This document shows positions 1 to 11,896 of a stretch of 64,000 nt of DNA, piece after piece. A program made the translations under genes and the position numbers. Within the stretch, counting starts at the first letter, position 1. The number at the start of each line of letters is the position of its first letter. The stretch covers positions 868,001-932,000 of the forward strand of contig BCIO01000001.1 of NCBI GenBank assembly GCA_001599975.1. The letters run 5' to 3'. The stretch comes from Cystobasidiopsis lactophilus (taxonomy: Eukaryota > Basidiomycota > Agaricostilbomycetes > Agaricostilbales > Chionosphaeraceae). Below the pieces are notes generated by a model that saw nothing but the letters and a program-made list of their open reading frames with translations, was not told the DNA's origin and made no database searches.

Positions 1-3000
1 GGACGTCATTACCGACATCGACTCCGTCCACCCAGTCGGCGTCTTTGCCCAAATCACTTCCACCTTTGTCAACTCGGCCAGCGCCAAGGACGGGCCGGCA
101 GCAGCGGGCGGATCCGACGATCTCACCGTCGTTCTCTACCCCCACCGCCGCATCCGCATCAATGAGCTCTTGCCGCCTGGCACAAAACAAGCCACGGCCC
201 AAGTGCACGACATCCAAGCCCAAGCTGAGTCCGAGGGCGTCCTCGATTCGCCGGACACCGTCACTTCCTTCGAACCCACCACACCACCTGCCGCCACCAA
301 GCCTCCTGCTTCTTCGGAATCTGCACCAGAGTCAGAAGCAAGTCAGCAGACCCCTCCCTTCCAGACCTCCTTCCTCCAAGACTTTGCCGTCTCGCGCGTC
401 AACGTCGACAACCTCACGGTCGAGCCCTTCAAGAAGCCCGTGCACTCGCCCATGATCCGCGCCGTCTCCCAGGAGATCATCTCCGTCTTCAAGGACATCG
501 CCAACCTGAACCCGCTCTTCCGGGACCAGATTGCCAACTTCAGCATGTCCTCGGGCGCCCAAAACGTCTTTGAGGACCCGGAAAAGCTCGCCGACTTCTC
601 AGCGGCCGTTTCCACCGGCGAACCCAACGAGCTTCAGGATGTCCTGGAATCGCTTGTCGTCGAAGATCGCCTGCAAAAGGCGCTGCTGGTGCTCAAGAAG
701 GAGCTGATGAACGCGCAGCTGCAGTCCAAGATCTCTAAGGACGTCGAGTCCAAGATCCAAAAGAAGCAGCGCGAATACTACCTCCACGAGCAGCTCAAGG
801 GCATCAAGAAGGAGCTCGGCATCGAGAGCGACGGCAAGGACAAGATGGTGGAAAAGTTCTTGGAGAAGGTCAAGACGCTCAACATGCCCGAGGCCGTGCG
901 CAAGGTGTTCGACGAGGAGATCTCCAAGCTCCAGCACCTCGAACCGGCCGCCTCCGAGTTCAATGTCACCCGGAATTACCGTGCGTTCTTGGGCCTCGCT
1001 ATTGCCATTCGATTTATCTCAAATTGATCGCCCTCGCGGTCTGCGCACAGTGGACTGGCTGACACAAATACCATGGGGAAGGCACTCGGAAGAGAATTTT
1101 GGTCTGACACACGCCAAGCAAGTGTTGGATGAAGATCATTATGGCTTGAAGGATGTCAAGGTGAGGCGGAGCTACCCATTCGATTAGAGTGTGCTAATTG
1201 TTGATGTATTTCCCTCAAAGGAACGAATCCTAGAGTTCCTTGCCGTTGGCAAGCTAAGAGGGACGGTCCAAGGCAAGATCCTCTGCTTTGTCGGCCCGCC
1301 GGGCGTGGGCAAGACCAGCATCGGCAAGTCGATCGCCCGTGCCCTCAACCGCCAGTTCTTCCGCTTCTCCGTCGGTGGCTTGGCCGACGTGGCAGAAATG
1401 AAGGGCCACCGCAGGACCTACGTCGGCGCCATGCCCGGCAAGTTCTTGCAGGCGCTCAAAAAGGTCGCCACCGAGAACCCTTTGGTGCGTCGTGGCCTTT
1501 ACCGCTGATACCCTTGCGCTTATCTATCTTCAATCTGCGCTGCACAGATCTTGATCGACGAAATCGACAAGCTTGGTCGGGGGCACAATGGCGATCCGGC
1601 TTCGGCTTTGTTAGAAGCTCTGGATCCTGAGCAGAATCACGCCTACCTGGATCACTACCTCGATGTGAGTCGATATTTCATAACTCATGGGCAGAGTTTA
1701 AAGGCGCTTCACCACAGGTCCCGGTGGATCTGTCGCGAGTGCTGTTCGTCTGCACGGCCAATACCCTAGACACCATTCCGGCGCCTCTTTTGGACCGAAT
1801 GGAGGTGCTAGAAGTCAGCGGCTACGTCTCTGACGAGAAGCGTGCTATCGCATCTCGCTATGTGAGTTGACTCTGCTCTTTCACTCTCAAGAGTAAAAGT
1901 CTGAAGGCGCCTTACAGCTCGGCCCGCAAGCTAAAGAAGCATCTGGTTTGAAGGACGCCGATGTCACCATCTCTAACGAAGCTATCGATACCCTCATCCG
2001 ATACTACTGCCGCGAGTCGGGCGTCCGCCGGCTCAAGCAGCAAATCGAAAAGGTCTACCGCAAAGCCGCGCTCAAGATCGTCGAAGATCTGGGCGAGGAC
2101 ACACTGCCTGAACCAACCGAGGCCGAACTGGCCACGGCCAAGCAAGACACCTCGGATCAATCCGAAAAGCCTGTCCTCACTCAAGACGGCGAACCTAAAC
2201 TAGAAGAATCATCCCCTAGACCCGAAGACGTAACGACTGGCAGCGCCACTAATACTCCTGAGGCCGCAGCCACAGCCGAAGAAGCACGACAGTCTACCAC
2301 CAAGGTGCGAAAGCCGATGGAAGTGCCCGCCTCCGTTCATGTCACCATCACCCCCGAAAACCTTATCGACTATGTGGGCCCGCCCATCTATCAGAAAGAC
2401 CGCATCTATACCTCGGTCACCCCGGCCGGTGTCAGCACTGGTTTGGGCTATTTGGGCAACGGGTCTGGCTCCTGCCTGCCCATCGAAGCCACCGTACGTG
2501 GTGATACATCTTTGATCTACAATTAATTGGCGATCTGACATTTCCTTTCCCATCTCGTACAGGTTATGCCTGGATCCGGAGGCATCACGCTGACTGGTAA
2601 ACTCGGCGAGGTCATCAAGGAGTCCGCCCAGATCGCCCTCTCCTTCCTGCGAACGCACGCCTATGCTCTTGGACTCACTAAAGACGCTAAAGAAGATATC
2701 CTTGACAAGAGGGCTGTCCATCTACACATGCCAGAGGGCAGCGTCGGCAAGGAAGGCCCGAGCGCCGGCACGGCCATCCTCACCGCCCTGGTCAGTCTTT
2801 TCAAGGGCCAAGGCATCAACTCGGAGCTAGGTGAGCATCCCGCTTTGGTCCTTTTGGCCTACGTCTGACACGTCCTTTGTAGCAATGACTGGCGAGATGA
2901 CTTTGGCCGGTCAAGGTGAGCGAGGGTTCTGGCTGAAGTTGACCTCACACTCAATTTTGGATGCAGTGCTCGCGGTCGGTGGCGTCCAAGAGAAGCTTCT

Positions 3001-3272
3001 GGCAGCACAGCGTTCCGGTATCAAGACGGTCGTTGTCCCAGCTGCGTGCAAGGCCGACATCGAGCATAACGTGAGCCCGTCTACCTCATTTCAGCTCGAC
3101 TGCGCTGACAATTTCTGCGGGGCGACAGGTGTCAGACTCTGTTAAGGAGGGCATGGAGATCCTATACGCCGACGACGTGCGGCAAGCCTTGAAGACGGCG
3201 TTTGCGAACGACGCCGACTTTGTGGCCAAAATCGAGGCGCTACCCATCGCGCAGAGGGAGGAGCGCTCCTAA
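1..3272 (+). CDS. PIM1: Mitochondrial Lon protease, 3' part (5' end outside window)
   Basis: ATP-dependent Lon protease of the mitochondrial matrix, which degrades misfolded proteins. The reading frame is already open at base 2 and the start lies upstream. In order one sees part of the Lon N domain, a coiled-coil region ([20 protein letters not shown]), Walker A GPPGVGKT near 1295, Walker B ILIDEIDK near 1550, the sensor region [13 protein letters not shown], and the protease domain. The catalytic Ser is in GPSAG (codon 2761-2763) and the catalytic Lys in [10 protein letters not shown] (codon 2993-2995). At least eight short introns interrupt the gene. A charged low-complexity insert (about 2100-2330) sits between the AAA+ and protease domains, as is usual in fungal mitochondrial Lon. 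Identity is secure; individual exon edges are by eye. Confidence 0.95.
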
Positions 3273-3466
3273 GAGCAAACCCCAGAGCAGGTCTTTGATA
3301 TCTTAGCATTTTCTCCTGTAGAAACCCCCCATTGTACCGCATCTGCAATACACTCTTCATCGGAAACCTTACCAAAAATTTGCCACCTCTCGAGCCCGAG
3401 AGCTGCACGCCGACAGAGCCTTCTTGCTCCCTATCCCTTCTGCCTTCTGTTTGGCATCCTTCCAAA

Positions 3467-3961
3467 ATGGGTAAATCAGGTGTGTTGCAAGCCTTGAACA
3501 ACACTGGAAGCTGTCTCAAAGCCTTGCCGCAGCAAAATTCATGAAGGTGAACCGGATTTCTGCACTCGAGTCTGGCTCTCAAGACTCATGTCGGAATGTA
3601 CGCACAGCGCCCTACCAAGGCCGAAAAGATGGGCATCAAAGCTGGCAAGGACAAGCCGGCGCCCATCGTGAAGAACCAGAGCAAGAAGGCCGGGCCGAAG
3701 CGAGTTCCTCGAGGGGCGACCTTGAGCCCACCGCCGCCGGAGGAGAGCCCGGAAGAGATGGCGCGGGCGAAAGCGCTGCTGGAAGCTGAAAAGGCGGAGG
3801 AGATGGAGGTCGACGCCGAGGCGGCGCCCGCTGGCAAGAAGGTCAAGGGCTTGAAGGCCAAGGCGAAAAAGTCTGCCAAGGGCTCAGAGGACGGCAGCGG
3901 CAAGAAGGTCGACTACATTTCACTCTATGAGCGATCCCAGAGACCCGGCAGAAGGCATTAA
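3467..3961 (+). CDS. Small Lys-rich basic protein of unknown function
   Basis: Not assigned to a family. The supported core is the frame from 3584 to 3961, a lysine-, alanine- and proline-rich protein with motifs such as KKVKGLKAKAKK that suggests a nucleolar or ribosome-associated factor (inference). Upstream a plausible start is ATG at 3467, with exons 3467-3479, 3533-3546 (14 nt) and 3584-3961 giving an N-terminus MGKSAKFMK. The first intron has a GTGTGT donor and CAG acceptor; the second would be only 37 nt. If that splicing is wrong, the first Met in the core frame is at 3596. The gene starts under 200 bp downstream of Lon on the same strand. Confidence 0.5.
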
Positions 3962-5162
3962 GACGGGCCTGTTTGGTCTTTTCGACTTTTGCGCCAGGCC
4001 GACTTTCCTCTCAAGCCCTTCCACCACGCCTTCGACTGTACACTACTTGCACGCTGTGCTCTTGTTGGTATCACTTGCCTGGTCTTCGTCCGCCTACGCG
4101 ACGTGGGCGGTTCTTTCCCAAAAGCTGCCACCATGATGCTGGTCTTTGTTGCTTGTTGTAAGTCTCTATCGCAAGCAAGTCCCTCGCACGACTGAGTCAA
4201 CAAATAGCACTCTAGAAAGCTTTCGGTCTCTGGAGCTGCTTGATTGGGTCGTCCCTCTAAGCACACAAAGCCGGAACGCCACCCATCAAGTCCTCGACTG
4301 TGGCTGGTCGTACTTCCGCCTTGGGTCGCTCTCGGCAAGCAACTTTAGAAGTGGTGGTCAAGAAGAGCTTCCAGAGCCGATTGTCGACCAAGGGAAGCGA
4401 ACAGAAGCTTCGAACCGCTTCTGGCCTGACATCATCTTGGCCCATCTTCATCCGCCTCGACTCGCCCAAGTTCACTGGTCACTCTCTCAACTCCTCAAAA
4501 GCTGGAGATGTCAAGTGGCGAAAAATATTGTGGCGAAAATTTGATGGGTGCTTGTTCTTGGGGGCCGGCCGGCGAGCGCGATCTTTTAAACAGCGCGACC
4601 GCCTGGGCCTGTTTGCTCTACATGGGGTTGCAGGAGCGCGAGCACCCTGAAAACGAACAGTGTTTTTTGAACATGACGAACTTGACAATCGGCCAAAACG
4701 TCAGGGAGACCCAGTCTGTGCGTTGCGTTCCGACGCTGGATCCTGTCCGAACGAACACGCCGGACTGCGCACCTTCTTGTCCCTCGCCATCCTTCGCCCA
4801 CTCCTGCCAGCCCTGCACAATTGTGAAGAGTAGTGGCTTGGCGATCAAGCTTGGTCCGTCCACGGAGATCAGGAACCAGCCCAGCCCAAGTTGAGACACC
4901 AGCCGGCCCTTCATCACCTGCAAAGTTTCGCCTCTCTCCACCCTCCCTTAGCCCACACTCTCTTCTCCGCTTGGAGCAGCCCATTTTGGTGCGAACACAG
5001 CATCCCGGTCGATACGCCACGGAAACAGCGCCTTCATTGGACGAACGGACAGCACTGCCAAAAAGAGGAGCGCAGATCGCCCTCTCTCTTACGCTTTGGC
5101 GCGTATCTCTCTTGTTCCTGCTTTGCTCGCCTCCCCACCTCTTCCAACCACGTTCCAAAGCA
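3962..5162. other. Intergenic stretch, no gene called
   Basis: About 1.2 kb between two plus-strand genes. Several short open frames exist, the most protein-like at about 4270-4650 (plus), rich in Ser, Lys and Arg, but none has a convincing ATG, recognised domain or splice pattern. The last 250 bases are pyrimidine-rich and probably hold the promoter and 5' UTR of the next gene. Confidence 0.4.
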
Positions 5163-5828
5163 ATGGCCAGCAAGACCGATTCGTTCTTCTTCAACGTCCC
5201 CCGTCCGAGCGCGCCGGCTTCGGCCACGCCGACGCGTTGCCAATTCCGTCTGGCAGCGGCCACTACGGAGGACAAGAGCTGCGAGCGGATGTCCAATTTG
5301 GAAGCCAGGCTGGCGGCCGCCGTCCAGGAACTGGCGTCCACCTCCGAGCGGGCCGGCGGCCAGGTGGAGTCCGACGAGGAGGACGGTGGCGATTGGGAGG
5401 TGGACGACTGCTCTTCTTCTTCCAGCTCGGAACCCAGCCCGCTACTCATGACGCCCTTCCACACCCCGCTACACAACAGCTTCCCCTTCCCGCTCAAGTC
5501 GGCCTTGCGAAGCTCGCCGGCGCTGGTCCGAAGGGTGTCGTTTGACGAGACCGACTTGGTGCTCGAGACTTTCAGCAAGGAGGAGTACTCCAGGTGCGTG
5601 CCTCGTCCCATCTAATCAAAGCTCTCGATCTCGTCTGATTTGGGTCCACACAGAAAGGGGCCAAAACCGATCACCAAGCTGTCAATAGCGGAGATCGTCG
5701 AGCTCCAAGACCTCGACTGCCCGTTCTGGCAGCACCCGGCCTCGCACCCCAACTCCATCGAGAGCCCGAGGGCGTCGCTGTCTTCTTCGCCCTGCGACGA
5801 CTTTGTCATCCTTTCATCATCAGCATAG
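5163..5828 (+). CDS. Hypothetical protein with basic RRVSF motif
   Basis: Two exons joined by an intron at 5594-5653 (GTGCGT donor, CACAG acceptor). The product is about 200 residues: an N-terminal Ser/Ala-rich part, an acidic stretch (DEEDGGDWEVDD), a serine run, then LKSALRSSPALVRRVSFDE and a C-terminal LSIAEIVELQDLDCPFW segment. The combination of a basic RRVSF site and a downstream LS-x-EI-x-EL helix resembles short uncharacterised proteins of other basidiomycetes (recollection of the pattern, not a search). RRVSF is a fair match to a basophilic kinase site or a PP1-docking RVxF motif (inference). The start at 5163 was chosen because it begins the well-formed MASKTDSFFF segment. Confidence 0.6.
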
Positions 5829-6066
5829 ATTTCCACCCCCTTTTTTTGTGTCGTTCGCCACCCCTCGCTTTGTTCCATATCACCAACAAGCCATGCGCTT
5901 TCCCAAAAGATACCCTCTAGGGCCGAGATTTGTGTGGGGACATTTGGGCTTTGCAAACTTGTACATAATCTTTAGGCTTTTCCGACCACGCCAACAACCC
6001 CTTTAATGTGCATACAACGAGCTCCCCTTCTCGTAAGAAAAAACGACGACGACCTAAAAGGCATAA

Positions 6067-6686
6067 TTACAACAAGGAGGTCAACGTGCTGTAAGAGCTG
6101 GTGATGACGATTAAAGCTGTGCATTTAAGAAAGGGGGAAAGATAAGGCAAAAAGCAGAGTTCTTGAGCGGTGTTCCCTTCGGCTGGACGCGGGAAGTAAG
6201 AACGGGACGCACTGTGTGTGGAAGCCCAGAGAAACGGCACCCAAGTCGACATGCGCAGGTATGCGGCGTTGTAGATGGCAGCCAAAGCGAAGCCTGGGTC
6301 ACAGCGTGCCATCAGATGCATGTCGCAAGAATGGCGTGCGATGAGCTCACCGACAATGGTGGCGTAGATGAAAGCGGCGACGCAGCCCAGCAGCACGAAC
6401 GCGAACGGGATCCAGATGGCCACCGAGGCGTAGCGGGCCCCTTTGCGCGCAAAGACGGCGAAGGCGAGCACGCCCGGCAGGCCGAACGTCACCGCGGACA
6501 GGACCAGCGCCCAGTAGATGGTGTACCGCCAGACCGAGGTCGGGTAGTAGAGGTAGTTGGGGGGCTTCCAGGGCAGGTAAAGGCCGGGCTTTTTGGGCGC
6601 ACGCTCAGCATTTGGGCCACTGCAGGCTGGTGAACTCGCTAGCTCACCCACGCTGGGATCTACTCCCGCACATTCAGCGTGTGCAT
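6067..6686 (-). CDS. TMEM170-family integral membrane protein
   Basis: Small multi-pass membrane protein. Three hydrophobic segments are visible: TIYWALVLSAVTFGLPGVLA, a second around AIWIPFAFVLLGCVAAFIYA, and a third following the conserved AAIYNAAYLRMSTWVPFLW. The last motif and the overall length match fungal TMEM170 proteins, whose animal relatives shape ER and nuclear-envelope membranes. The inferred N-terminus uses a 23-nt first exon (ATG at 6684-6686) and a 44-nt intron ending at CTGCAG. A second intron (6117-6212, GTGCGT to CACAG) joins WASTH to the final hydrophobic TLIVITSSYS; it is 96 nt and stop-free, so read-through would also stay in frame. The 3' end is convergent with the upstream plus-strand gene. 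Confidence 0.75.
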
Positions 6687-7054
6687 TAAGGGTAGGCAGA
6701 GGCAAGCCAACGCACCACGTAGCCCTCCGGAGCTGGCAGCAACGCAATTCAGACCTGAACCCAAACAAACAAGGCCTCCTCAAAGCTCACGGTCGATGAA
6801 GACGCCCGCTCCCGCTGTTGGCTCACGGTCAGATAGCACTAACACAGAGCTAGAGGTAAACGCGGGACCAACACGATGAACTCATTCAAAGACCTTATAA
6901 CCGCATGGCGAACGGCAGACAAGGAGCGAATCCCTCTGGTCGTCGGGCCCGCGGGAATGGCAAAAGGTGGGCATCAAAAGTGCATGGGAATCCTGTCAGA
7001 GAAGTGTATGGGCACAGAGTTGATATGTGATTTACAAGGGGCTGAGGAGAGAGG
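6687..7054. other. Intergenic stretch between two minus-strand genes
   Basis: 368 bases between the end of the ligase gene and the start of the TMEM170-like gene. It should hold the promoter of the latter. No repeat, RNA gene or clear TATA element was seen. Confidence 0.4.
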
Positions 7055-10000
7055 TTAGGAAGGCAGGTAGGCTCGCTCGTTGGCCAGCGCTCCCCCCTCC
7101 AGCGAGTCGCCGATCCAGTAGTTGTTGACGACATGGCGAACTCGAGGGTTTCTAGGAGCTCTGTGGATGTGCTCCAGCTTTTTAGCTGAAATCAGCAGAG
7201 AGAAGAGACTGTCACCCACATCTTGACCAGCGCGGAGGCTCGACCAGTGTCCTTGGCGAGGACAACAACGTGGGTCAAGCGAGGATCAGTAATGGAGTTG
7301 ACGACGGTGCCGGACGCCGACTTGATCTCCTTGCGCACCGACTGCCAGTCGTCCGAAGTCGACTCTTGCGCCTCGGTGGCGTTGGCCAACTCGAGCTCCT
7401 CCGCGTTCTCTCGGGTGTCAAGGAAGAAGTAGAGGTGCTGGAACAGCAGGCCGGGGTCGGCGGAGAAGCTGTGATCTTCTGGAGGGGCGTTGGCCGCCAT
7501 GCCCGGAGCTCGAGTGGAAGCGAACCGAGCGACGTCCACCACGTCCGCCATCTCCTCGTCTTCCGTGTCCGAACCGTTCCCTCCGGGCGCCTGGCCACCT
7601 TGAACCGAGTCGTTGCTGTCATCCGAATCTTCCGACTCCTCACCGTCGTCCAGACCTTTGGGCACGGCCTTGAGTGGTGGGCCTTCGTCTTCGGACTCGG
7701 TCTCCGAATCGTCCTTGACAGTCGACCTCGCCTTTCTGAATGATGACCCGGACCGGCGAGTGGCGATCGGCCCCTCTTCTCGGAGCTGCTTCAAAGTGGT
7801 TTCGTGGGCAAAGGCATAGTCTCTGTGCAGCAACACCATTCAACTCAGGCAACTTGACACCGTAAGATTGACTCACTTCTCTTGAAGAGGCAGAAGTCTA
7901 CCTTGTTCCACGCAGTCCGAGATCCAGCGAGGCAGGACCAAGTTCTCGCCCTTCTTGGTCACGCCGCGCGCCAGGAGAAAGTTGGTGCGGGTGGCAACGA
8001 TGACGCGATCATCTTGGTCCGGGATCTTTTGGCAGCTGTGATGCAACGATTCCCTCAACACCGGTGCGAGACTAGGCTAGAAGGTTTACGCACTAGTCGC
8101 CACCATTTTGGTAGACCATGGTCTCGAGGTCGTTCTTGGTTTTGCCGGCAGCCTCGTCGCCTTCCAGGATCCCTGTTTGCCATCATGAATCAATGGCCGA
8201 CTAGATATCGCCGATGGACGAACAAAACTTGAGGCCGGTGAAGACATGGCTCTGGACTTCGGCTTTGGAGACGTCGGCGCCTCGGAACGTGTCGGCCATG
8301 GTGACCTTCTTGCCTTGGGCCAGCTTGCGCGCCTTCCTTTTTCGTCCACCACTGACACACAGAGGGTTCAAATGACGATGAAGGCGAAAGGCCAGCGAGG
8401 CACTCACGTCCAGTCGTCTTCAATCTTCCGCTTGACCTGGTCACCCCGGCTCGACATAAACTCTGTACACCTCAACTCAGGTTTCTATGGAGGATCATCA
8501 ATACTAGGCAATACCTGAGAGCTTCAAGCAGTCGTTCATGTCCTTGGTGCCCTCCAGGTCACAGCCCTCGATTCCTGCTCTTTGTCAGACTGTGTCAAAA
8601 TCCGGACAATGAAAGGAGCTCTTACTAGGAAAGCGCAGACAAAGACCAGCGCCATAGTTTTTGGCTGCTCTCCCAGTCAGATCGCAGACACGCAGACGAA
8701 GAACTTGCTCACCATCTTGGACGATATCTGCGGCTTTGACACTGAAAATGAACGAGCTGGTAGGAAGGAATAAGAAATTGAACAAGAACCCCAAGCAACG
8801 CGAACATACTCTTCTGGCCTGATCCAGTCGTCGGGCTTCTCGGCTCCGAAAACCAGGCCGGGCGGGTTGCGGCGGTCTTTGGGAAAAGGTTGAAACTTGC
8901 CAGTGGTCTTTCGCCTGCCATATAACGTTAGCACAGTCGTGACTTGATCTGCAAGAACGCACTTGATGGCCTCCAACTGAGCAACTGTCAAGCCTGACCC
9001 GACCTTGCAAAAGCTCAGGAATCTGGAGGACTTCCGGGTAAGACTCTCGCCAAACTGAGTAGCGGCTTTGAGACTTACCGCTGCTCAGAAGGGTTACTAT
9101 CATCCAAGAGGCCGCAAAAGAAGCTGCCATAATAGCCGCCGCGCTTGCCAGAGCCGTAAAACCCTCCGACGACCAAAAGATCAAAGTTCTCGCCAAGCTG
9201 GACCAGACACGTTGGTATTGGAGCACACAGAAGAGACTGGAGCGATCGCCTTACCTCGGACATGTAGTCTGGCTTCACCTTGATCCAGGCATCCTCCCGG
9301 CCGTTCAAGACATATCGAGATTGAGGGTTCTTGATGACGAGGCCTTCGCCGAAAGAGTCCAGAATGTCCTCCAGAAAAAGCTTGATGTCGTCCCCGGTCC
9401 GGCCTTCGCGCTGGCTGGCCCATTCGAGGCGGCCAGCGTCCTCCTTGACGAACTTGCGGATGAAAGCGTGGCGGGCGCTTAGCTTCTTGTCGAGAAAAGT
9501 GGTGCCCGTCTGGGAGGTCTTAGCCTTGGCGTATAGGACGTCGAAGACCTTGTAGACCGGCCGAGGAGAGTGCGGATTCTGGCTCAAGTCTGAAGCACTG
9601 TCAGACAGAGCGGCATATACTGATCGATGGGCTAGACCTACCAAGGGCAGCTGTCTTTAGTGTGCCAAAAGGAAGCACTTTGCGGCTGAGAGGGTCCCAG
9701 GCCAGCATCTCGCCGTCCAAGATGATCTCGTCGATGTTGGTGTGGATGAGATGATGGATGTAAGGCGTCAGGGTGCCTTCCTCTCGGCTCTTGCCGTACA
9801 GATACTGACAGGAAAGTCAGAAACGGAGCGGCAAATGAAAGCTGAGCACGCACGGTGTAGTCCTTGTCTTTGCGAGAGTAGTAGCGAAATTCTTGGCCGC
9901 GCATGTGCATCTGGATCCGTTCACCGTCCAGCTTCTCTTCCATGATGAAACCGTTCTTCTTGACGTCGTTTTCGTAGTAGCCCATGAATTTGACGATCTG

Positions 10001-11057
10001 GGCAAAGTCTTCGAACAGCCGCTTGGAGAGCATAGGCCGAAAGGGAAGGAACATCTTGACGGTCGAGTCCTCGTGCGGCAAGCGATACGATCGATCCCAG
10101 AGACTCCAACACACGCGTCTCAGATCGGAGCAGACGTTGAAAAGGTCCATTGCGTCGGGATGCAAGGCTTTGAGAACCGTCCTCTCTCGCACAGAAATTT
10201 TGAGGTCTTGTTTCCTGGCGTTCAGCTTTCGTTTGTTGGCAAGATTGAAGACGAAATACCTTTGAGAATGATCCTGATCATCCACTTCTGCTCTTTGGGC
10301 GTCATCGTCTGCCACATCTGCCGAATGACAACAATGCGGGCCGCCTGGTCCTTGGCCATCGACAGATCGTCCAGCACTTGGTTGGCTTGCGCTATAGAGA
10401 GCCTTCCGGTAGCCACAGTAGAGCGCGAAACCATCGTGTCGTAGCACTGTTGCGAGAAGTCGCCGGCGCCGCTCGAGGAAGCTTGTCCAGGAGCAGGAGC
10501 CTTCCAGTTGAGCAAGGCTTCGGCAGCCGTGGTGTTCTTAGACAATCCAAAGGCGCCGATATAGGCAATGGCCAGGCTCTTCTCTTTGACGCCGTAGGTG
10601 TTCCGCAGGCGGTCTCGCTGCGTGCTCGCCGAGTTGAGCCTCCGGACGTCCGCCAAGGGACGTGCAAGCTCACATCGGGGACCAGGAGTCGTACGACTGG
10701 GTGCAAGTCCAAGCCAACATTGTTTCGATAGTGCTGTAAAAAAGCCACCGCCTTTGTGAGCTCGAACTGGCACTTCAGCATTGGAGGCACTCTCACGTCA
10801 AAGAACCTGGCCAGCAGCGCCTCTCGCTCCTTGGCAATCTCCATCTTCTTCTTGCCCTTCTTCTTCCTCAAGCCGTCGATGGTGTCGAAGAGGTCCGAGA
10901 TGAAAGAGAACGGTGGCGACGGGCCCTTTTCTTGCAGCTCGGGCGGCCTCTGCAGCTCGCCATCGTCGTGCACGGCTGGGGCGCCATCGCCATCTTCGTC
11001 GTCGTGCTTGTCCTGCTGCTGCAAAGGGGCCTCGTCGTCGAGGTGATCCTCTTCCAT
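7055..11057 (-). CDS. LIG4: DNA ligase IV (non-homologous end joining)
   Basis: ATP-dependent DNA ligase that seals double-strand breaks with XRCC4/Lif1 in the nucleus. Many short introns. The N-terminal part carries the ligase A_N domain. The adenylation motif is EEKLDGERIQMH, with the AMP-accepting Lys codon at 9932-9934, followed by FRYYSRKDKDYT. Motif V is seen as AWIKVKPDYM, and LLVVGGFYGSGKRGG follows in the OB-fold part. Two C-terminal BRCT domains mark it as ligase IV rather than ligase I: the first contains LPRWISDCVEQGRLLP near 7900, the second spans about 7500-7057 and ends HVVNNYWIGDSLEGG. Between them lies a Ser/Asp/Glu-rich linker. The N-terminus begins with an acidic stretch. 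Intron positions were not all resolved. Confidence 0.93.
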
Positions 11058-11896
11058 CGTCGACCAAGCGCAAGCCCGGGCTGGCGTGTCCAGTGGCGCT
11101 TCCCCAGCCCTTTTTCCTCTGAGCTGGTCCTACTTTTTGTTGCATGCTCTCAGTAGAGTGCATCAAAATGACGTCGAACGCGCCGACTGCTTGAATTGCA
11201 TTCCGGGGCCTCACTTTCCTAAGCTGCCATTGCCGCAACATGCTCGATGCTCGCGGATGACGGACCTGCCCTGCCTGTTCTGCCTTTCGCTTTCTTTCTG
11301 TGCTCATTCTGGAGACTTGTGGAGCGTAATAGTCCTGTGATGGTCTTTCAATTCTCCTTATGCCACGCTGCACGAAGTGAAAGGCCCCTTTTTTGCTTGG
11401 CGAACGCTCGCGGCGTGCAAGGTCTGCGTGATTTCGAGCGTATCATTCCACTCAAGCCAGAGGAGCGTGGGCGGTTAAACGCCCTTCGTAACGAGTCCGA
11501 CCGAACAAGCCCAAGATATGATCCATTCAGGACCGCCCGTATTGCAGAGCCTCTACTCTTTTCGGCAGCTTTTTGAGCCCGCACATCTGCTATGGTCTCT
11601 TATAGTCCTAAGTTGAGGACGCAATGCCATGTCTTGAGGCGAGCCCGGGGTCGGTCCCTTTGTTCAGCTTTTTGTGTTCGCGACTCCGCGGAGCACTTTT
11701 GAAGGTGTACCCCCTCACCCCTTCCACTAGTTCCAACGGCCAAGATTGCGCGCTTGCCATTTCTTTCCGAGGTATCTTTCACACGACACGAGCCCTCGCT
11801 GCTTCCTCTGTGGCCTTCCATCCAGCCCTCTGCCTTCGGTAGAAGAATTCTTCTTGGTTGCCACCTTCTCCTCTTTCAGTGTCGTTGCCTGGCGAC
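11058..11896. other. Divergent intergenic region
   Basis: About 840 bases between the start of LIG4 (minus) and a plus-strand gene, so it should hold both promoters. Short open frames occur but none has a supported start or domain. No repeat or RNA gene seen. Confidence 0.4.

Noticed and set aside
4586-5611. 341-residue open frame on the minus strand
   Set aside because: It runs antisense to the supported two-exon gene at 5163-5828 and its intergenic upstream, has composition expected from the opposite strand and no family motif.
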